NCBI RefSeq assembly: GCF_000757885.1 | Contig: NZ_JQCR01000002.1 | Span: 1,426,001 to 1,490,000, forward strand | Length of the DNA stretch: 64,000 nucleotides | Direction: 5' to 3' | Source of the DNA: Paenibacillus wynnii | Lineage (GTDB): Bacteria > Bacillota > Bacilli > Paenibacillales > Paenibacillaceae | Shown: positions 45,135 to 54,265 of the stretch, piece after piece | Layout of the letters: every line of letters begins with the position of its first letter | Numbering within the stretch: position 1 is the stretch's first letter | Position numbers and translations under genes: made by a program | Notes under the pieces: model-generated | Told to the model about the DNA's origin: nothing | Databases searched by the model: none | What the model saw: the letters and a program-made list of their open reading frames with translations, nothing else

Positions 45135-46064
45135 TCAATCCCCTCTCTCTAGATCAACTAATTCAGGAAAATGCCCTTGAGTCCATAAGCTGAGTATTTC
45201 ATCGAGCTCCAGACTACGGCTTTTAATAACATGTACGCCTAAATTCTGGATGCGTTTCTCTATTTTATAAAAATGTTCTGTAACGAATGAAGCTACTCCC
45301 GGTGTGTCCATCGTCCAGTGAAGCGTTCCGGGAAACTCAGCGGTGAGTTCCTTAAGCTCTTCTTGATCGCTAACGTTTATCCAAACTTCGTTCCAGAGCC
45401 CATATAAGCTGTCTTTCTCAGCCATTCCAAGCACCTGTCCCTGATGCATAAGCACGATATAATCAGCCAATCGGCGAACTTCTTCTACTATATGAGTTGA
45501 AATAACGATTGTGGCATTATTCTCATTCATATACCGGCGCAAGACCTCAATCATCTTCTTCCAGGCAAAAGGGTCCAAACCCGATGAAGGTTCATCCAGC
45601 AGCAGCAGACGGGGGCGTGATGCCAAGGCAGCCGCAATTTCGAACTTACGCCGCTCTCCTTTTGACATTTTGCCAAGCTTTATATTTCGGGGGACTTCAA
45701 AGGTGTCGATAAGCTCTTGGTAATACGAGTCGTCCCACCGCGGATACCAATAACTTCGAAATCTCGCAGCATCTTCTGCACTCCAGTGTTTCTCCTCTGA
45801 GAGCGATGTCTCCGGCACATAGGTTATTCTCTGTCGAAGTTCGATGGGAAGTCCTTCTGTATACATACTTTCGAACCAGTAGATTTGCCCTTCTTCCGGG
45901 TGGTTCAGCTGTAGCAGCATTTGCAGCAAAGTACTTTTACCCGAGCCGTTCTGCCCCACCAGAGCGGTGATATGTCCTTCCGGCAGCCTTAGATTGAGCG
46001 GGCCTATCGTTTTGGTGCGCCGCTGTTTGCGTACATTCCGCAGTTCAATTGCCATCTGTACCAT
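45135..46064 (-). CDS. ABC transporter ATP-binding protein, YtrB-like
   Basis: This 309-residue ATPase has Walker A GQNGSGKST (residues 37-45), signature KMSKGERRKFEIAAAL, Walker B LLLLDEPSSGLDP and H-loop STHIVEEV. It follows the GntR gene by 16 bp, a YtrA/YtrB-like order. Its membrane partner is probably the permease encoded at 46535-47263, upstream of the regulator. Confidence 0.9.
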   Translation of the reverse strand: MVQMAIELRNVRKQRRTKTIGPLNLRLPEGHITALVGQNGSGKSTLLQMLLQLNHPEEGQIYWFESMYTEGLPIELRQRITYVPETSLSEEKHWSAEDAARFRSYWYPRWDDSYYQELIDTFEVPRNIKLGKMSKGERRKFEIAAALASRPRLLLLDEPSSGLDPFAWKKMIEVLRRYMNENNATIVISTHIVEEVRRLADYIVLMHQGQVLGMAEKDSLYGLWNEVWINVSDQEELKELTAEFPGTLHWTMDTPGVASFVTEHFYKIEKRIQNLGVHVIKSRSLELDEILSLWTQGHFPELVDLERGD

Positions 46065-46080
46065 CCAGTCATACCCCGTT

Positions 46081-46476
46081 TCAATGTTGTTCTTTATACT
46101 TCCGTTCTACAATCTCCTGAAAAATATCCTTCAGCTCTTCTTCACTGCTATGAACCGATCGGGCAATATCTACCGCACTCTCCAATGCCTTTGTAACCGC
46201 ATCCCGCTTGTATCCCTCACGTGCACCATCTCCTACATGAGAAACAAAAGTACCTGTTCCTTGTCTCGTACGCAGCATGCCTTCCCCCTCCAAATCCTGA
46301 TATACCCGGCGGACAGTAATAACACTGCAATTCAGGTCCCCGGCAAATTCACGTATAGATGGAAGCAACGTTCCTTCCGTAATTACTCCACTTATAATCA
46401 GCGCACGCAATTGGGTTTCTATCTGGTGATACAGGGGTTCGGCACTATTTTCATTGATTTGTATTGGTATCCACAT
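46081..46476 (-). CDS. GntR-family (YtrA-type) regulator
   Basis: This 131-residue short GntR protein has the winged helix PLYHQIETQLRALIISGVITEGTLLPSIREFAGDLNCSVITVRRVYQDLEGEGMLRTRQGTGTFV, then a tail of only about 50 residues, as in the YtrA subfamily. Such regulators repress ABC exporters induced by cell-envelope stress or cell-wall antibiotics. Here it is inside the cluster it likely controls. Confidence 0.92.
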   Translation of the reverse strand: MWIPIQINENSAEPLYHQIETQLRALIISGVITEGTLLPSIREFAGDLNCSVITVRRVYQDLEGEGMLRTRQGTGTFVSHVGDGAREGYKRDAVTKALESAVDIARSVHSSEEELKDIFQEIVERKYKEQH

Positions 46477-46534
46477 CGTTACACACCGCCCTCCACTCCG
46501 TTGGTTCGGAATGCTTCCTTACCTCTTTTATTAA

Positions 46535-47263
46535 TCATACAAGATCCCGCTTTTTCAGTCGGTTTAGCGTCCATTTAGAGAATAACTGCATAGACACAAC
46601 TCCGGTAAGGAGGCTTCCCCACATTAATGGGGATAAGAATTCATAGTCTTTAGAACAGGAGATGCTGTAGAAAAGCAAATTACCTCCCGTTAACTTCACC
46701 AATAGAGAAACCCCAACACATATTCCCATGATGATAAAGGTAAACAAGCAGTACATTTTGCCGCTGAACAGAAACTCGATGAAGATATAAAGACCTGTCA
46801 CAGCAAGACCATATCCAATCCAGGTTAGGGCAAACACGATATACGGAACCGGTGACATCTCCAGCCTGATCTCCTTACCGAGTCCATACATCAATCCGAA
46901 AAACAAAATACCGTTCAAGCCTAAGGTTAGAATTGCATGAATTTTTCTCTTGCATAAAATAACTGCAGCCGGTATAGGCAGACTGTGCAAGTAGGCTAAC
47001 ATTTTGGTATATGAATCTTCGCTAAAATACTTGAACGAACGCCGAGAGTAGGTAAAACCAAGGATGGGCACCATCGTGATCAGCATGAAGTCTACAATCG
47101 CTGTCTGTTCCTTATCACCTATGGAGCTATTCATCAGCGTTCCTGTGAAAAACACCAAGTAACCGCTCATAAAAACCGAGAACAATAAGGTGAACAGTAT
47201 TGATAATTTGTCCCCGCGAAACTCACCGCGCAACATAAACCAGGAATCTCTTAATGTCCTCAT
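46535..47263 (-). CDS. ABC transporter membrane subunit
   Basis: This 242-residue protein with about six hydrophobic helices has no catalytic motif and fits an ABC permease. It is the first gene of the leftward cluster and most likely pairs with the YtrB-like ATPase. The start at ATG 47263 has GAGGT 8 nt upstream; a GTG five codons earlier is the alternative. Confidence 0.72.
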   Translation of the reverse strand: MRTLRDSWFMLRGEFRGDKLSILFTLLFSVFMSGYLVFFTGTLMNSSIGDKEQTAIVDFMLITMVPILGFTYSRRSFKYFSEDSYTKMLAYLHSLPIPAAVILCKRKIHAILTLGLNGILFFGLMYGLGKEIRLEMSPVPYIVFALTWIGYGLAVTGLYIFIEFLFSGKMYCLFTFIIMGICVGVSLLVKLTGGNLLFYSISCSKDYEFLSPLMWGSLLTGVVSMQLFSKWTLNRLKKRDLV

Positions 47264-47541
47264 GAACACTAACCTCACTTTAATGTTTAGAATTCAATCG
47301 TCATTCTCAGGTGTGCTTACCTGTACTTATCTGTGCTTACTGTATATATCTATATACACAGTATATGCCCTTAATTTTCCATCGTCAAGCTCTTTTTGAC
47401 CTTTTCCACAAAAGAGTTTAGGCCACCTTTTTCGGCTCAACACTAAAATCGTGCTTGATAGGTGACGAGAAAGACAAAAATCCGTTACGCCCAATAGAGG
47501 GTTTTTCTCCCTCTATTTCTGTACCCGCAGGCGTCAGTAAA
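47264..47541. other. Upstream region of the ABC cluster
   Basis: This stretch should contain the cluster promoter and GntR operator. TGTATATATCTATATACACA at about 47340-47359 is a near-perfect palindrome of the size bound by YtrA-type GntR proteins and is the best operator candidate. No gene is seen. Confidence 0.5.
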
Positions 47542-47728
47542 TAGATGTATTTTATACACTTATTTCTAGCTTTTGGCGCTGTGATGTATGGATAGATGTA
47601 CTTTGTGCAACTAAAAACACGAAAATGCCGGTTAAACCCCGGAATACCCAAAAATAAGTGTATAAAGTGCAATTAAACCCCCTTAAGTGTGCTGAGGGAG
47701 AAATATAAATGTACGTTGTGCAACTATA
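47542..47728. repeat. Four-dyad intergenic element, copy D
   Basis: Dyads start at 47542, 47593, 47653 and 47707 (spacings 51, 60 and 54 bp). The second, AGATGTACTTTGTGCAACTA, is the most symmetric (six of eight arm positions pair). The middle spacer includes CCGG-TTAAACC-CCGG. It sits upstream of the ABC cluster in a 0.9-kb gene-free interval. Confidence 0.78.
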
Positions 47729-48100
47729 TATATGGAAACCCATGTAGGTAGACGATTTGCCCTATTAGTCGCGGATACCTCGAGGAGATACTTCTACTCT
47801 TATACACAAACTTCTTGACGATACCCACTCGTTACCCCGTTTGGGCAATTAGAGGGGATTTCGCCCGCTAATTTTGAGGATATACCTCTTTGGGACGGTA
47901 TGGGTAAGATTATAGTGGGATTTTCTCCTCTAATTCGCCGTAGGAGTGGTCCGCAACCCGGATTCGGCTACCTGTAAGACGTAGTTGCCCCAATCCCGGT
48001 GAAACATCAGACGAAGTTATATCGAGATTGCGTTGCCGGCACAGTGACGTAAACGGATATCTCAAACACTGTTTTCGAGAAAGAGCCCCATTTCGGCACA
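47729..48100. other. Gene-free stretch upstream of element D
   Basis: I see no convincing gene. A 75-codon frame on the minus strand (48137-47910) runs through the terminator hairpin of the neighbouring gene and has no ribosome binding site. The phrase ATTAGAGGGGATTTC / TTATAGTGGGATTTTC recurs loosely about 70 bp apart. Confidence 0.35.
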
Positions 48101-48134
48101 AAAAACCCGTCAGCCCTAGAGGGTTGACGGGTTT
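48101..48134 (-). terminator. Terminator of the cta operon
   Basis: AAACCCGTCAGCCC pairs with GGTTGACGGGTTT (one mismatch), and on the minus strand a run of T follows. It lies 25 bp past the DUF420 stop and so closes the oxidase operon. Confidence 0.87.
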
Positions 48135-48158
48135 CACTGTACTGCTACGACATTTTGG

Positions 48159-48623
48159 TTAAGCACCTAAAATAACTTCCCACACCGGCTTTGTATGTCC
48201 GCCTGGATATAACAAATAGAGCAGAACATATACCATCACACCTGTAATGGCCGTTGCGAACCAGATCATCGATGTGATTCTACCCCACTTCCGGTGTTTG
48301 GCATACTTCGCCTTGAAGCCAAGGGTAAGTGTGGTTAGTCCGAATACTGCGGCTACCGTAGCCAGAACAATGTGGAAGATCAAGAAGACATGATAGATCG
48401 TAGTTAGTTCTTCGGGACCGCCCCATGAGGTGTTCCCCACGAATAACGTTCTGGAGGTGTACACGATGAAGAATAATAGAGCAGCTACAGCAGCAGCTAT
48501 CATCGCCTTCTTGTGCGCCTCTCGTTTCCCCTTAATAATGAGTCTCCAGCCAATCGCAACCAATACTGCGCTAATCACGATGAATGCTGTACTGATCGTT
48601 GGAAACAGTGTGAAAATATCCAT
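48159..48623 (-). CDS. DUF420 membrane protein (CtaM/YozB-like)
   Basis: This 154-residue protein has four membrane helices and the DUF420 histidines (REAHKKAMI, YHVFLIFHIVLA, KHRKWGRIT). In Staphylococcus aureus the DUF420 protein CtaM is needed to mature haem-copper oxidase, and here it is the last gene of the oxidase operon, which supports the same role. It begins 24 bp after ctaG. Confidence 0.88.
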   Translation of the reverse strand: MDIFTLFPTISTAFIVISAVLVAIGWRLIIKGKREAHKKAMIAAAVAALLFFIVYTSRTLFVGNTSWGGPEELTTIYHVFLIFHIVLATVAAVFGLTTLTLGFKAKYAKHRKWGRITSMIWFATAITGVMVYVLLYLLYPGGHTKPVWEVILGA

Positions 48624-48647
48624 GATTATCCCCCTTGATAGTGCCAG

Positions 48648-49568
48648 CTACGCACGGGTCAAGCTGCCACTCTCCAACCCTGAGGAAGGAGGCAATTCTT
48701 CGTTGTCATCTTGCCCGTTCTCTTTTTTATACCAATGATAGAACACATAAGCAAGCATGGAGGCAAAAATAAACTCCTGAATAAACTTCATCGCTATGCC
48801 CCCTACCTGTTGATCCACTTTTGGAGACATCCACCCGAAGAATGTAGGACCCCCAAAGGCCTGCAGCAGTGCGGCAGGATCACTCGGTACACAGTACCCC
48901 ATCGCAAGCGCCCAGGTATCCGGATCACTGTATGTTGCATACAACGGCTGAGTCGCAAATATAATCAACCCGCAGGCAGGAGTCAGCAGTACCATGTTCA
49001 AGAAAATAAAGCCGATCTTGCCTAATCCCGAAGCCATCCGGCGTTCCGGCAGCGGATTAATCAATGTCCACCACATCAGAGCGGAGGTAATAAATAATAC
49101 GGCATAATAAATACGGTGAATGCTAAAATGCAGCATCACATAGTCGTGAATCACCGGTATATGATACAGGGAGAACAATCCGTTAAACAGCAAAGCCGCA
49201 ACTACAGGTTGAGCCAAAAAGGATAAACGCCGAAACGGATTAACCTTTAGCGCCGACCGCCACACCCACTCAGGAATTCCCATCATTATGAGGGGTACGG
49301 CTACCAAATAGGATAAGGCCATACTAACCATATGGAATGAGAACATTAAATGTCCAAGCAGACTGATCGGCCCGCCTTGAGCGAGATAGAGGAAAAACAT
49401 CCCGGATACGAATAAAGCTCTATGGCGAAAAAGCACCGGAGCAGAACCGAAAAAACGGTCGGATAGCGGTCCAATGAGCACGAAGTATCCCGCCGTAAGC
49501 AGCAGCATCCCCGCCAGAAAGAGCGGACTCCACAAATCAGCAAAGCTAAAATATTCTAATCCCAACAT
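48648..49568 (-). CDS. ctaG: Cytochrome c oxidase assembly factor CtaG
   Basis: This 306-residue protein of the Bacillus CtaG type (caa3_CtaG) has about seven helices and the conserved LFLAGMLLLTAGYF, GHLMFSFHMVSMAL and HFSIHRIYY segments. It is required for caa3 oxidase activity, probably in copper-centre assembly. ATG 49568 is preceded by AGGAGGTG. A 135-bp gap separates it from ctaF. Confidence 0.92.
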   Translation of the reverse strand: MLGLEYFSFADLWSPLFLAGMLLLTAGYFVLIGPLSDRFFGSAPVLFRHRALFVSGMFFLYLAQGGPISLLGHLMFSFHMVSMALSYLVAVPLIMMGIPEWVWRSALKVNPFRRLSFLAQPVVAALLFNGLFSLYHIPVIHDYVMLHFSIHRIYYAVLFITSALMWWTLINPLPERRMASGLGKIGFIFLNMVLLTPACGLIIFATQPLYATYSDPDTWALAMGYCVPSDPAALLQAFGGPTFFGWMSPKVDQQVGGIAMKFIQEFIFASMLAYVFYHWYKKENGQDDNEELPPSSGLESGSLTRA

Positions 49569-49703
49569 GACCACACCTCCTAACGCAGGGCACCAAAAAC
49601 CTCTTTAAAACAGTTAACCAACAGGGTAACTTTTATAGAGTTAAATTTAATAGGGTTGAATTTTAAAAAAGAGGGGGCTTATCAGCCCGCCTCTCGCTAT
49701 TCG

Positions 49704-50027
49704 CTAATCCCACCATACCCAATAAAGCGCCATTACAATGCAGGTTCCGGCTATAAAAAATCCACCGAGCATGAAGATGATTGGCAGCAGATGCCCCTTG
49801 TCTTTCAGGTGCATCCAGAAGCCCATTTGCAAGAACACCTGAAGTACAGCCATTATCAATAAAAGAACAATGGTAAAGGTGGGATTTACCCCCCCGGCTG
49901 CTACCGCAGCAAAGGCAATGAGTGTAAGAACTATGGAGAACACGAAGACAACGATATGTCTTTGCAGGCCTTCCGTCCGATGACGGTGCTTAACCCCGTT
50001 AACTCTTGATTGCTGATCAGTCGCCAT
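49704..50027 (-). CDS. ctaF: Cytochrome c oxidase subunit IV
   Basis: This 107-residue small subunit has three helices (IVVFVFSIVLTLIAFAAVA, FTIVLLLIMAVLQVFLQMGFWMHL, LLPIIFMLGGFFIAGTCIVMA) and ends in WVWWD. The ATG at 50027 lies 4 bp after the ctaE stop. Confidence 0.92.
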   Translation of the reverse strand: MATDQQSRVNGVKHRHRTEGLQRHIVVFVFSIVLTLIAFAAVAAGGVNPTFTIVLLLIMAVLQVFLQMGFWMHLKDKGHLLPIIFMLGGFFIAGTCIVMALYWVWWD

Positions 50028-50031
50028 GGCC

Positions 50032-50658
50032 TTAGCCCACCTTTCCAAGCAGGTACACAACGGTGAAGATGAACACCCACACCACATCGATAAAGTGCCA
50101 GTACATCGCTGAGACATAGATTTTAGGCGCAGTTACAACCGTCAGACCCTTGTAAGATAACTGACCAATTAATAGTGATATCCAAGCAATACCGAAAGCT
50201 ACGTGGGCTCCGTGGAAACCAACCAGCGTATAGAAAGCCGAGCTGAAGGCGCTTGTAGTCATACCGAACTCTTCATGTCGAACGTACACTGAGAATTCGT
50301 ATATTTCTAATCCCAAAAAGCCAAGGCCGAGTAATACCGTAAGGATTAGCCAGTTCCGAAGTTGTGCTATGTTGTTTCGGTGCATGGCTTGAATGGCGAA
50401 TACACTGGTTAAACTGCTGACCAAGAGAATGAATGTCGCTGCTGCAACAAGCGGTAGATGAAATAACTCATTCGCAGATGGACCACCGTTGGTCTGATTA
50501 CGCAGTGCCAGAAAGGTAGCGAAGAGGGTGCCGAAGAGCACGGCCTCACCGCCTAGAAATAACCAAAAAGCTAGAACCTTATTACGTCCCTCGGCTGTGG
50601 CTCTCTCCGGTTCGTGCGGAAGAGTACCGTTAGCAGCTTCTGCATGTGCTGTTGTCAT
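50032..50658 (-). CDS. ctaE: Cytochrome c oxidase subunit III
   Basis: This 208-residue five-helix subunit has KVLAFWLFLGGEAVLFGTLFATFLAL, GFHGAHVAFGIAWI and the terminal HFIDVVWVFIFTVVYLLG. It begins 6 bp after ctaD. Confidence 0.95.
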   Translation of the reverse strand: MTTAHAEAANGTLPHEPERATAEGRNKVLAFWLFLGGEAVLFGTLFATFLALRNQTNGGPSANELFHLPLVAAATFILLVSSLTSVFAIQAMHRNNIAQLRNWLILTVLLGLGFLGLEIYEFSVYVRHEEFGMTTSAFSSAFYTLVGFHGAHVAFGIAWISLLIGQLSYKGLTVVTAPKIYVSAMYWHFIDVVWVFIFTVVYLLGKVG

Positions 50659-50664
50659 GACTTC

Positions 50665-52578
50665 TCACCTTCCTTCCAGCTCTTCAGGTTCGATATGCCA
50701 GCCATGATCGTCATACAACGACCTGATCAGCATAGCTCCGAACGTAATGAGAAGTCCAATTGCGGTAACAATGTAATTATTAAAGAGGAAGCTCATTAAG
50801 GCATTCCCGAATTCATCCCGACTGAACATAAATCCAAGTCCGGCGATGAAGATACCCACTGACATTACAAAAGGAATGGCGGTTGCTGAAGGCATATGGA
50901 TCGATCCAACAGGTTCAGCAGGAGTCATAGCGGTATGACCTGCTGTTTTTTCTTTCCAGAAAGCATCAATACCGCGTACAAGCGGTGTTTGCTTGAAGTT
51001 ATATTCTGGCGGCGGAGATGGAATCGTCCATTCCAGTGTACGGCCGTCTTCCCAAGGATCATTTGACGCATCCGCAGGTTTTCTAGAGGTCAGATAAATA
51101 TTGATAAGGAAGATAATCATCCCTACACCCATTAAAAACGCACCAATCGTGCTTACGAGATTCAGCAAATCAAATTGCTGATTCGGCAAGTAAGTAAATA
51201 CGCGGCGCTGCATACCCATCAGACCCAGAAAATGCTGAACAAAGAAGGTCATATGAAATCCGATAATAAAAGTCCAGAATGTCCACTTGCCCAGAGACTC
51301 ACTGAGCATACGGCCGAACATTTTGGGCCACCAGTAATGAAGACCCGCAAACAGCCCCAGTACTAGCCCCCCGACAATAACATAGTGAAAATGGGCTACG
51401 ACGAAATACGTATCATGGAACTGAAAGTCCGCAGGTGCCGACGCTAGCATTACACCCGTTACGCCGCCCATCGTAAAGGTTGGGATGAATCCGGCTGCGA
51501 ACAGATTCGGTGTAGTGAACCGCACTTGTCCGCCCCACATCGTGAACAGCCAGTTAAAGATTTTAATACCGGTTGGAACTGCAATAAGCATCGTAGACAC
51601 GGAGAACAATGCATTCGCTACCGGTCCAAGACCGGTCGTGAACATATGATGCGCCCATACCATGAATCCTAGAAAGGCGATCAGGATCGTAGCGAAGACC
51701 ATTGAGCTGTACCCGAACAGCCGCTTACGTGAGAAGGTTGGAATAACTTCTGAGATGATACCGAAAGCCGGAAGGATGAGGATGTACACTTCGGGATGCC
51801 CGAATATCCAGAAGATATGCTGCCAGAGCACCGGACTGCCGCCGCCCCCCACTTCGAAGAAATTCGCACCTAGGATCCGATCAAATGTAAGAAGTACAAG
51901 CCCTACTGTGATTGCAGGAAAAGCGAACAAAATAATAGCAGAAGTAATAAACGTTGTCCAAGCAAACATCGGCATCCGCATATAAGACATCCCAGGAGCA
52001 CGCATGGTGATGATCGTTGCCAAGAAGTTAATACCGCCGATTAAGGTACCCAACCCGGCAATCTGCAGGCCAATGGTGTAAAAGTCTACCCCGTGCGTAG
52101 TACTGTAGGTTGAGCTCGAAAGCGGTGCATAGGAGGTCCAACCTGCATCGGGAGCCCCACCCATAATCCAGCTCAGGTTAAGCAAGATACCACCGAACAG
52201 AAAGGTCCAGAAGCCCAGCGCATTCAAGAAAGGGAATGCTACGTCGCGAGCACCTATCTGCAAAGGAATTACCGCATTCATAAGTGCAAAGATTACGGGC
52301 ATGACGCCCAGGAAGATCATGGTTGTGCCGTGCATTGTAATTAACTCATTGAAAGTCTGGGCATCCAGGAAATCATTCATAGGCTTGATTAGTTGGATAC
52401 GGATCAGAATGGCTTCAAGCCCTCCGATGCCAAAAAACAACCCTCCTGCCCACAGGTATAAAATAGCTATCTTCTTATGATCGACCGTTGTGATCCAGTC
52501 CATCAGCCCGGTATGGCGCTTAACGCCGGAACCGTGTCCTAAAGGCTTCGATGAATTCAAGGTATGTGCGTGAGCCAA
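50665..52578 (-). CDS. ctaD: Cytochrome c oxidase subunit I
   Basis: This 637-residue catalytic subunit holds the low-spin haem and the haem-copper centre. HGTTMIFLGVMP has the low-spin haem ligand, WQHIFWIFGHPEVYILILP contains the CuB histidine and the cross-linked HPEVY tyrosine, WAHHMFTTG the further CuB histidines, and HDTYFVVAHFHYVI the remaining haem ligands. Length fits caa3-type oxidases, with extra C-terminal helices. Confidence 0.97.
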   Translation of the reverse strand: MAHAHTLNSSKPLGHGSGVKRHTGLMDWITTVDHKKIAILYLWAGGLFFGIGGLEAILIRIQLIKPMNDFLDAQTFNELITMHGTTMIFLGVMPVIFALMNAVIPLQIGARDVAFPFLNALGFWTFLFGGILLNLSWIMGGAPDAGWTSYAPLSSSTYSTTHGVDFYTIGLQIAGLGTLIGGINFLATIITMRAPGMSYMRMPMFAWTTFITSAIILFAFPAITVGLVLLTFDRILGANFFEVGGGGSPVLWQHIFWIFGHPEVYILILPAFGIISEVIPTFSRKRLFGYSSMVFATILIAFLGFMVWAHHMFTTGLGPVANALFSVSTMLIAVPTGIKIFNWLFTMWGGQVRFTTPNLFAAGFIPTFTMGGVTGVMLASAPADFQFHDTYFVVAHFHYVIVGGLVLGLFAGLHYWWPKMFGRMLSESLGKWTFWTFIIGFHMTFFVQHFLGLMGMQRRVFTYLPNQQFDLLNLVSTIGAFLMGVGMIIFLINIYLTSRKPADASNDPWEDGRTLEWTIPSPPPEYNFKQTPLVRGIDAFWKEKTAGHTAMTPAEPVGSIHMPSATAIPFVMSVGIFIAGLGFMFSRDEFGNALMSFLFNNYIVTAIGLLITFGAMLIRSLYDDHGWHIEPEELEGR

Positions 52579-52625
52579 GGTATTTCCCCCCTCTTCTTAT
52601 ATGCTGCTCGTTATGGGCTAAGTCA

Positions 52626-53669
52626 TTAGTCCAATTTATAGTTGGCCAGGTACTCTGCGATGCTGTCAATCTCTACATCGCTCAGGCCGAGGTCTTTGGG
52701 GTTAGGCATAAGATTGCCCGGCTTCACGCTTTGCGGGTCATGTAACCAAGTTTTGAGATTCTCCTCAATCGGTGCGCCGTCTTCCCGGGTATCATCATTG
52801 ATCAGAATACCGGCAATCGCCTCGCGGGAGCCAATACCCGTAAGATCTGGAGCATTTGCAATCCCCTGATCCCCTACTGCATGGCATTGAAGGCACTGAT
52901 CTTTGAAAGTCTTTGCCAGGGCGGGATCTTCAGGGAGAACCGCAGGCGCTTTCCTAGACTCGATCCACTTTTCAAACTCCTCATTGCTCACAGCCTTTAC
53001 CTTGAATTCCATAAAGCCGTGTGAAGGTCCGCATAATTCCGCACATTTCCCCCGGTAAACACCCTCCTTCTGTGCACTGAAGCTGAAGCGGTTAATGGTT
53101 CCTGCAGGGTTAGTGTCTATTTTACCGGAGAGCGAAGGTACCCAGAACGAATGAAGAACATCCTTGGTGATCAGTTCAAAAGCGATATCCTTTCCGGTAG
53201 GAATAACTAAATCTTGCGCTGTAATTACACCATAGTCGCCATACTCAAATTCCCACCAGTATTGATGACCCGTGACTTTTACTTTAATCGCATTCTTGTC
53301 ATTTGAATGATCATTCCCTGCCGCGAAGACCTGCTTGACAGTTGGAATAGCCAGAACTACCACCAGAATCAGAGGAATAACCGTCCAGAGAATTTCCAAC
53401 TTGAAGTTGCCTTCAACCTGCTCAGGGATCTCCGTTTGATTCGGTTTTCTACGGAACTTAATCATTACATAAGCTGCAATAGCAAATACAATTAACAGCA
53501 CAACGATCATGATCATGATCGACAGCTTAATCAATCCTAAAGAGCTTTCCGCTACGGGCCCTTGCGGTCTAAGAACCGATAAGTCTTCGCGGCCGCAACC
53601 TGCAAGAATGAGTGCGAATACTGACATCATGGGAAGGAGTCGCTTTACAGCCTGCCACGTTTTCATCAT
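52626..53669 (-). CDS. ctaC: Cytochrome c oxidase subunit II with fused cytochrome c
   Basis: This 347-residue lipoprotein has lipobox LILAGC, two transmembrane helices, a CuA domain (CAELCGPSHGFM) and a C-terminal cytochrome c domain with haem site CLQCH and the methionine in NLMPNPKDLG. The fusion defines a caa3 oxidase that accepts electrons directly from the cytochrome bc complex. ATG 53669 is chosen, since a start further upstream would put 33 residues before the signal peptide. It is the first gene of the operon. Confidence 0.95.
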   Translation of the reverse strand: MMKTWQAVKRLLPMMSVFALILAGCGREDLSVLRPQGPVAESSLGLIKLSIMIMIVVLLIVFAIAAYVMIKFRRKPNQTEIPEQVEGNFKLEILWTVIPLILVVVLAIPTVKQVFAAGNDHSNDKNAIKVKVTGHQYWWEFEYGDYGVITAQDLVIPTGKDIAFELITKDVLHSFWVPSLSGKIDTNPAGTINRFSFSAQKEGVYRGKCAELCGPSHGFMEFKVKAVSNEEFEKWIESRKAPAVLPEDPALAKTFKDQCLQCHAVGDQGIANAPDLTGIGSREAIAGILINDDTREDGAPIEENLKTWLHDPQSVKPGNLMPNPKDLGLSDVEIDSIAEYLANYKLD

Positions 53670-53739
53670 TGATCTACCCCGCTTCGTCCCGATTTCTAAG
53701 ATTATTTCGTTTGTTCTGTCAATTATAACAATCACTATT

Positions 53740-53790
53740 AATATAAGATTAAGGGGGTGTTTTGTCAATCGTTCACAACTAGTTCACAAA
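53740..53790 (-). promoter_or_regulatory. ctaC promoter with tandem activator-like boxes
   Basis: On the minus strand TTGACA (53768-53763) and TATATT (53745-53740) are 17 bp apart, a near-consensus vegetative promoter. Immediately upstream two TTGTGAAC boxes (53790-53771) are spaced 11 bp apart, one helical turn. They resemble ResD sites (TTTGTGAAT) and half of a Rex site, both linked to respiratory control. Confidence 0.65.
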
Positions 53791-53956
53791 GTGTTCTAAA
53801 TTGAAAAAAAGGCTTGTCACGCCTCATTTTGCAATCGCTTTCAGAAAACGTAAACAACATTTTTTCCTTTCCTAAATCCTTCTGAACTCCTAATTCTACT
53901 ACTATTCTATTTGACAATTTTGTGATATTTGAATCAATGTCTATAGATTTACATAC

Positions 53957-54000
53957 AAAAAAAACCGATCCCTGGGCAGCTAGCTACCCAGGTACGGTTT
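53957..54000 (-). terminator. Terminator of the 62-residue gene
   Basis: AAACCG/CGGTTT and CCTGGG/CCCAGG make a long stem, followed by eight T on the minus strand. It lies 77 bp past the small gene. On the other side is the ctaC promoter region, so it also insulates that. Confidence 0.85.
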
Positions 54001-54076
54001 ATGAGAATCCTCATGGATGAAATACCTAAAATGATCTCGTCAAAAGAAGGCGCAGGCAATAGGCAACTCCTTAACA

Positions 54077-54265
54077 TCAGGAGACGGATGAATTCATCCT
54101 TACCAGTTCATGCTCAACGACCATGGTCAGCTCTTCTTCATAGCCTCCCGTTATCCGATATTTACGGACGTATTCTTTTACGAATTTCTTGGGATCTTTC
54201 GGGCGGAAAATGCGTGTCATTTCCCGTAGACTTTCCTTGACTTCGTTATGACCTTTACTTGCCAT
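54077..54265 (-). CDS. Small conserved-looking hypothetical protein, 62 residues
   Basis: The product is soluble and strongly charged (MASKGHNEVKESLREMTRIF then RPKDPKKFVKEYVRKYRITGG and EELTMVVEHELVRM). GGGAGGGA lies upstream of the ATG at 54265. Its own terminator supports a real gene. I do not recognise a function. Confidence 0.7.
   Translation of the reverse strand: MASKGHNEVKESLREMTRIFRPKDPKKFVKEYVRKYRITGGYEEELTMVVEHELVRMNSSVS

Noticed and set aside
47910..48137. 75-codon minus-strand frame
   Set aside because: It starts inside the cta terminator stem, lacks a ribosome site and has no recognisable protein features.
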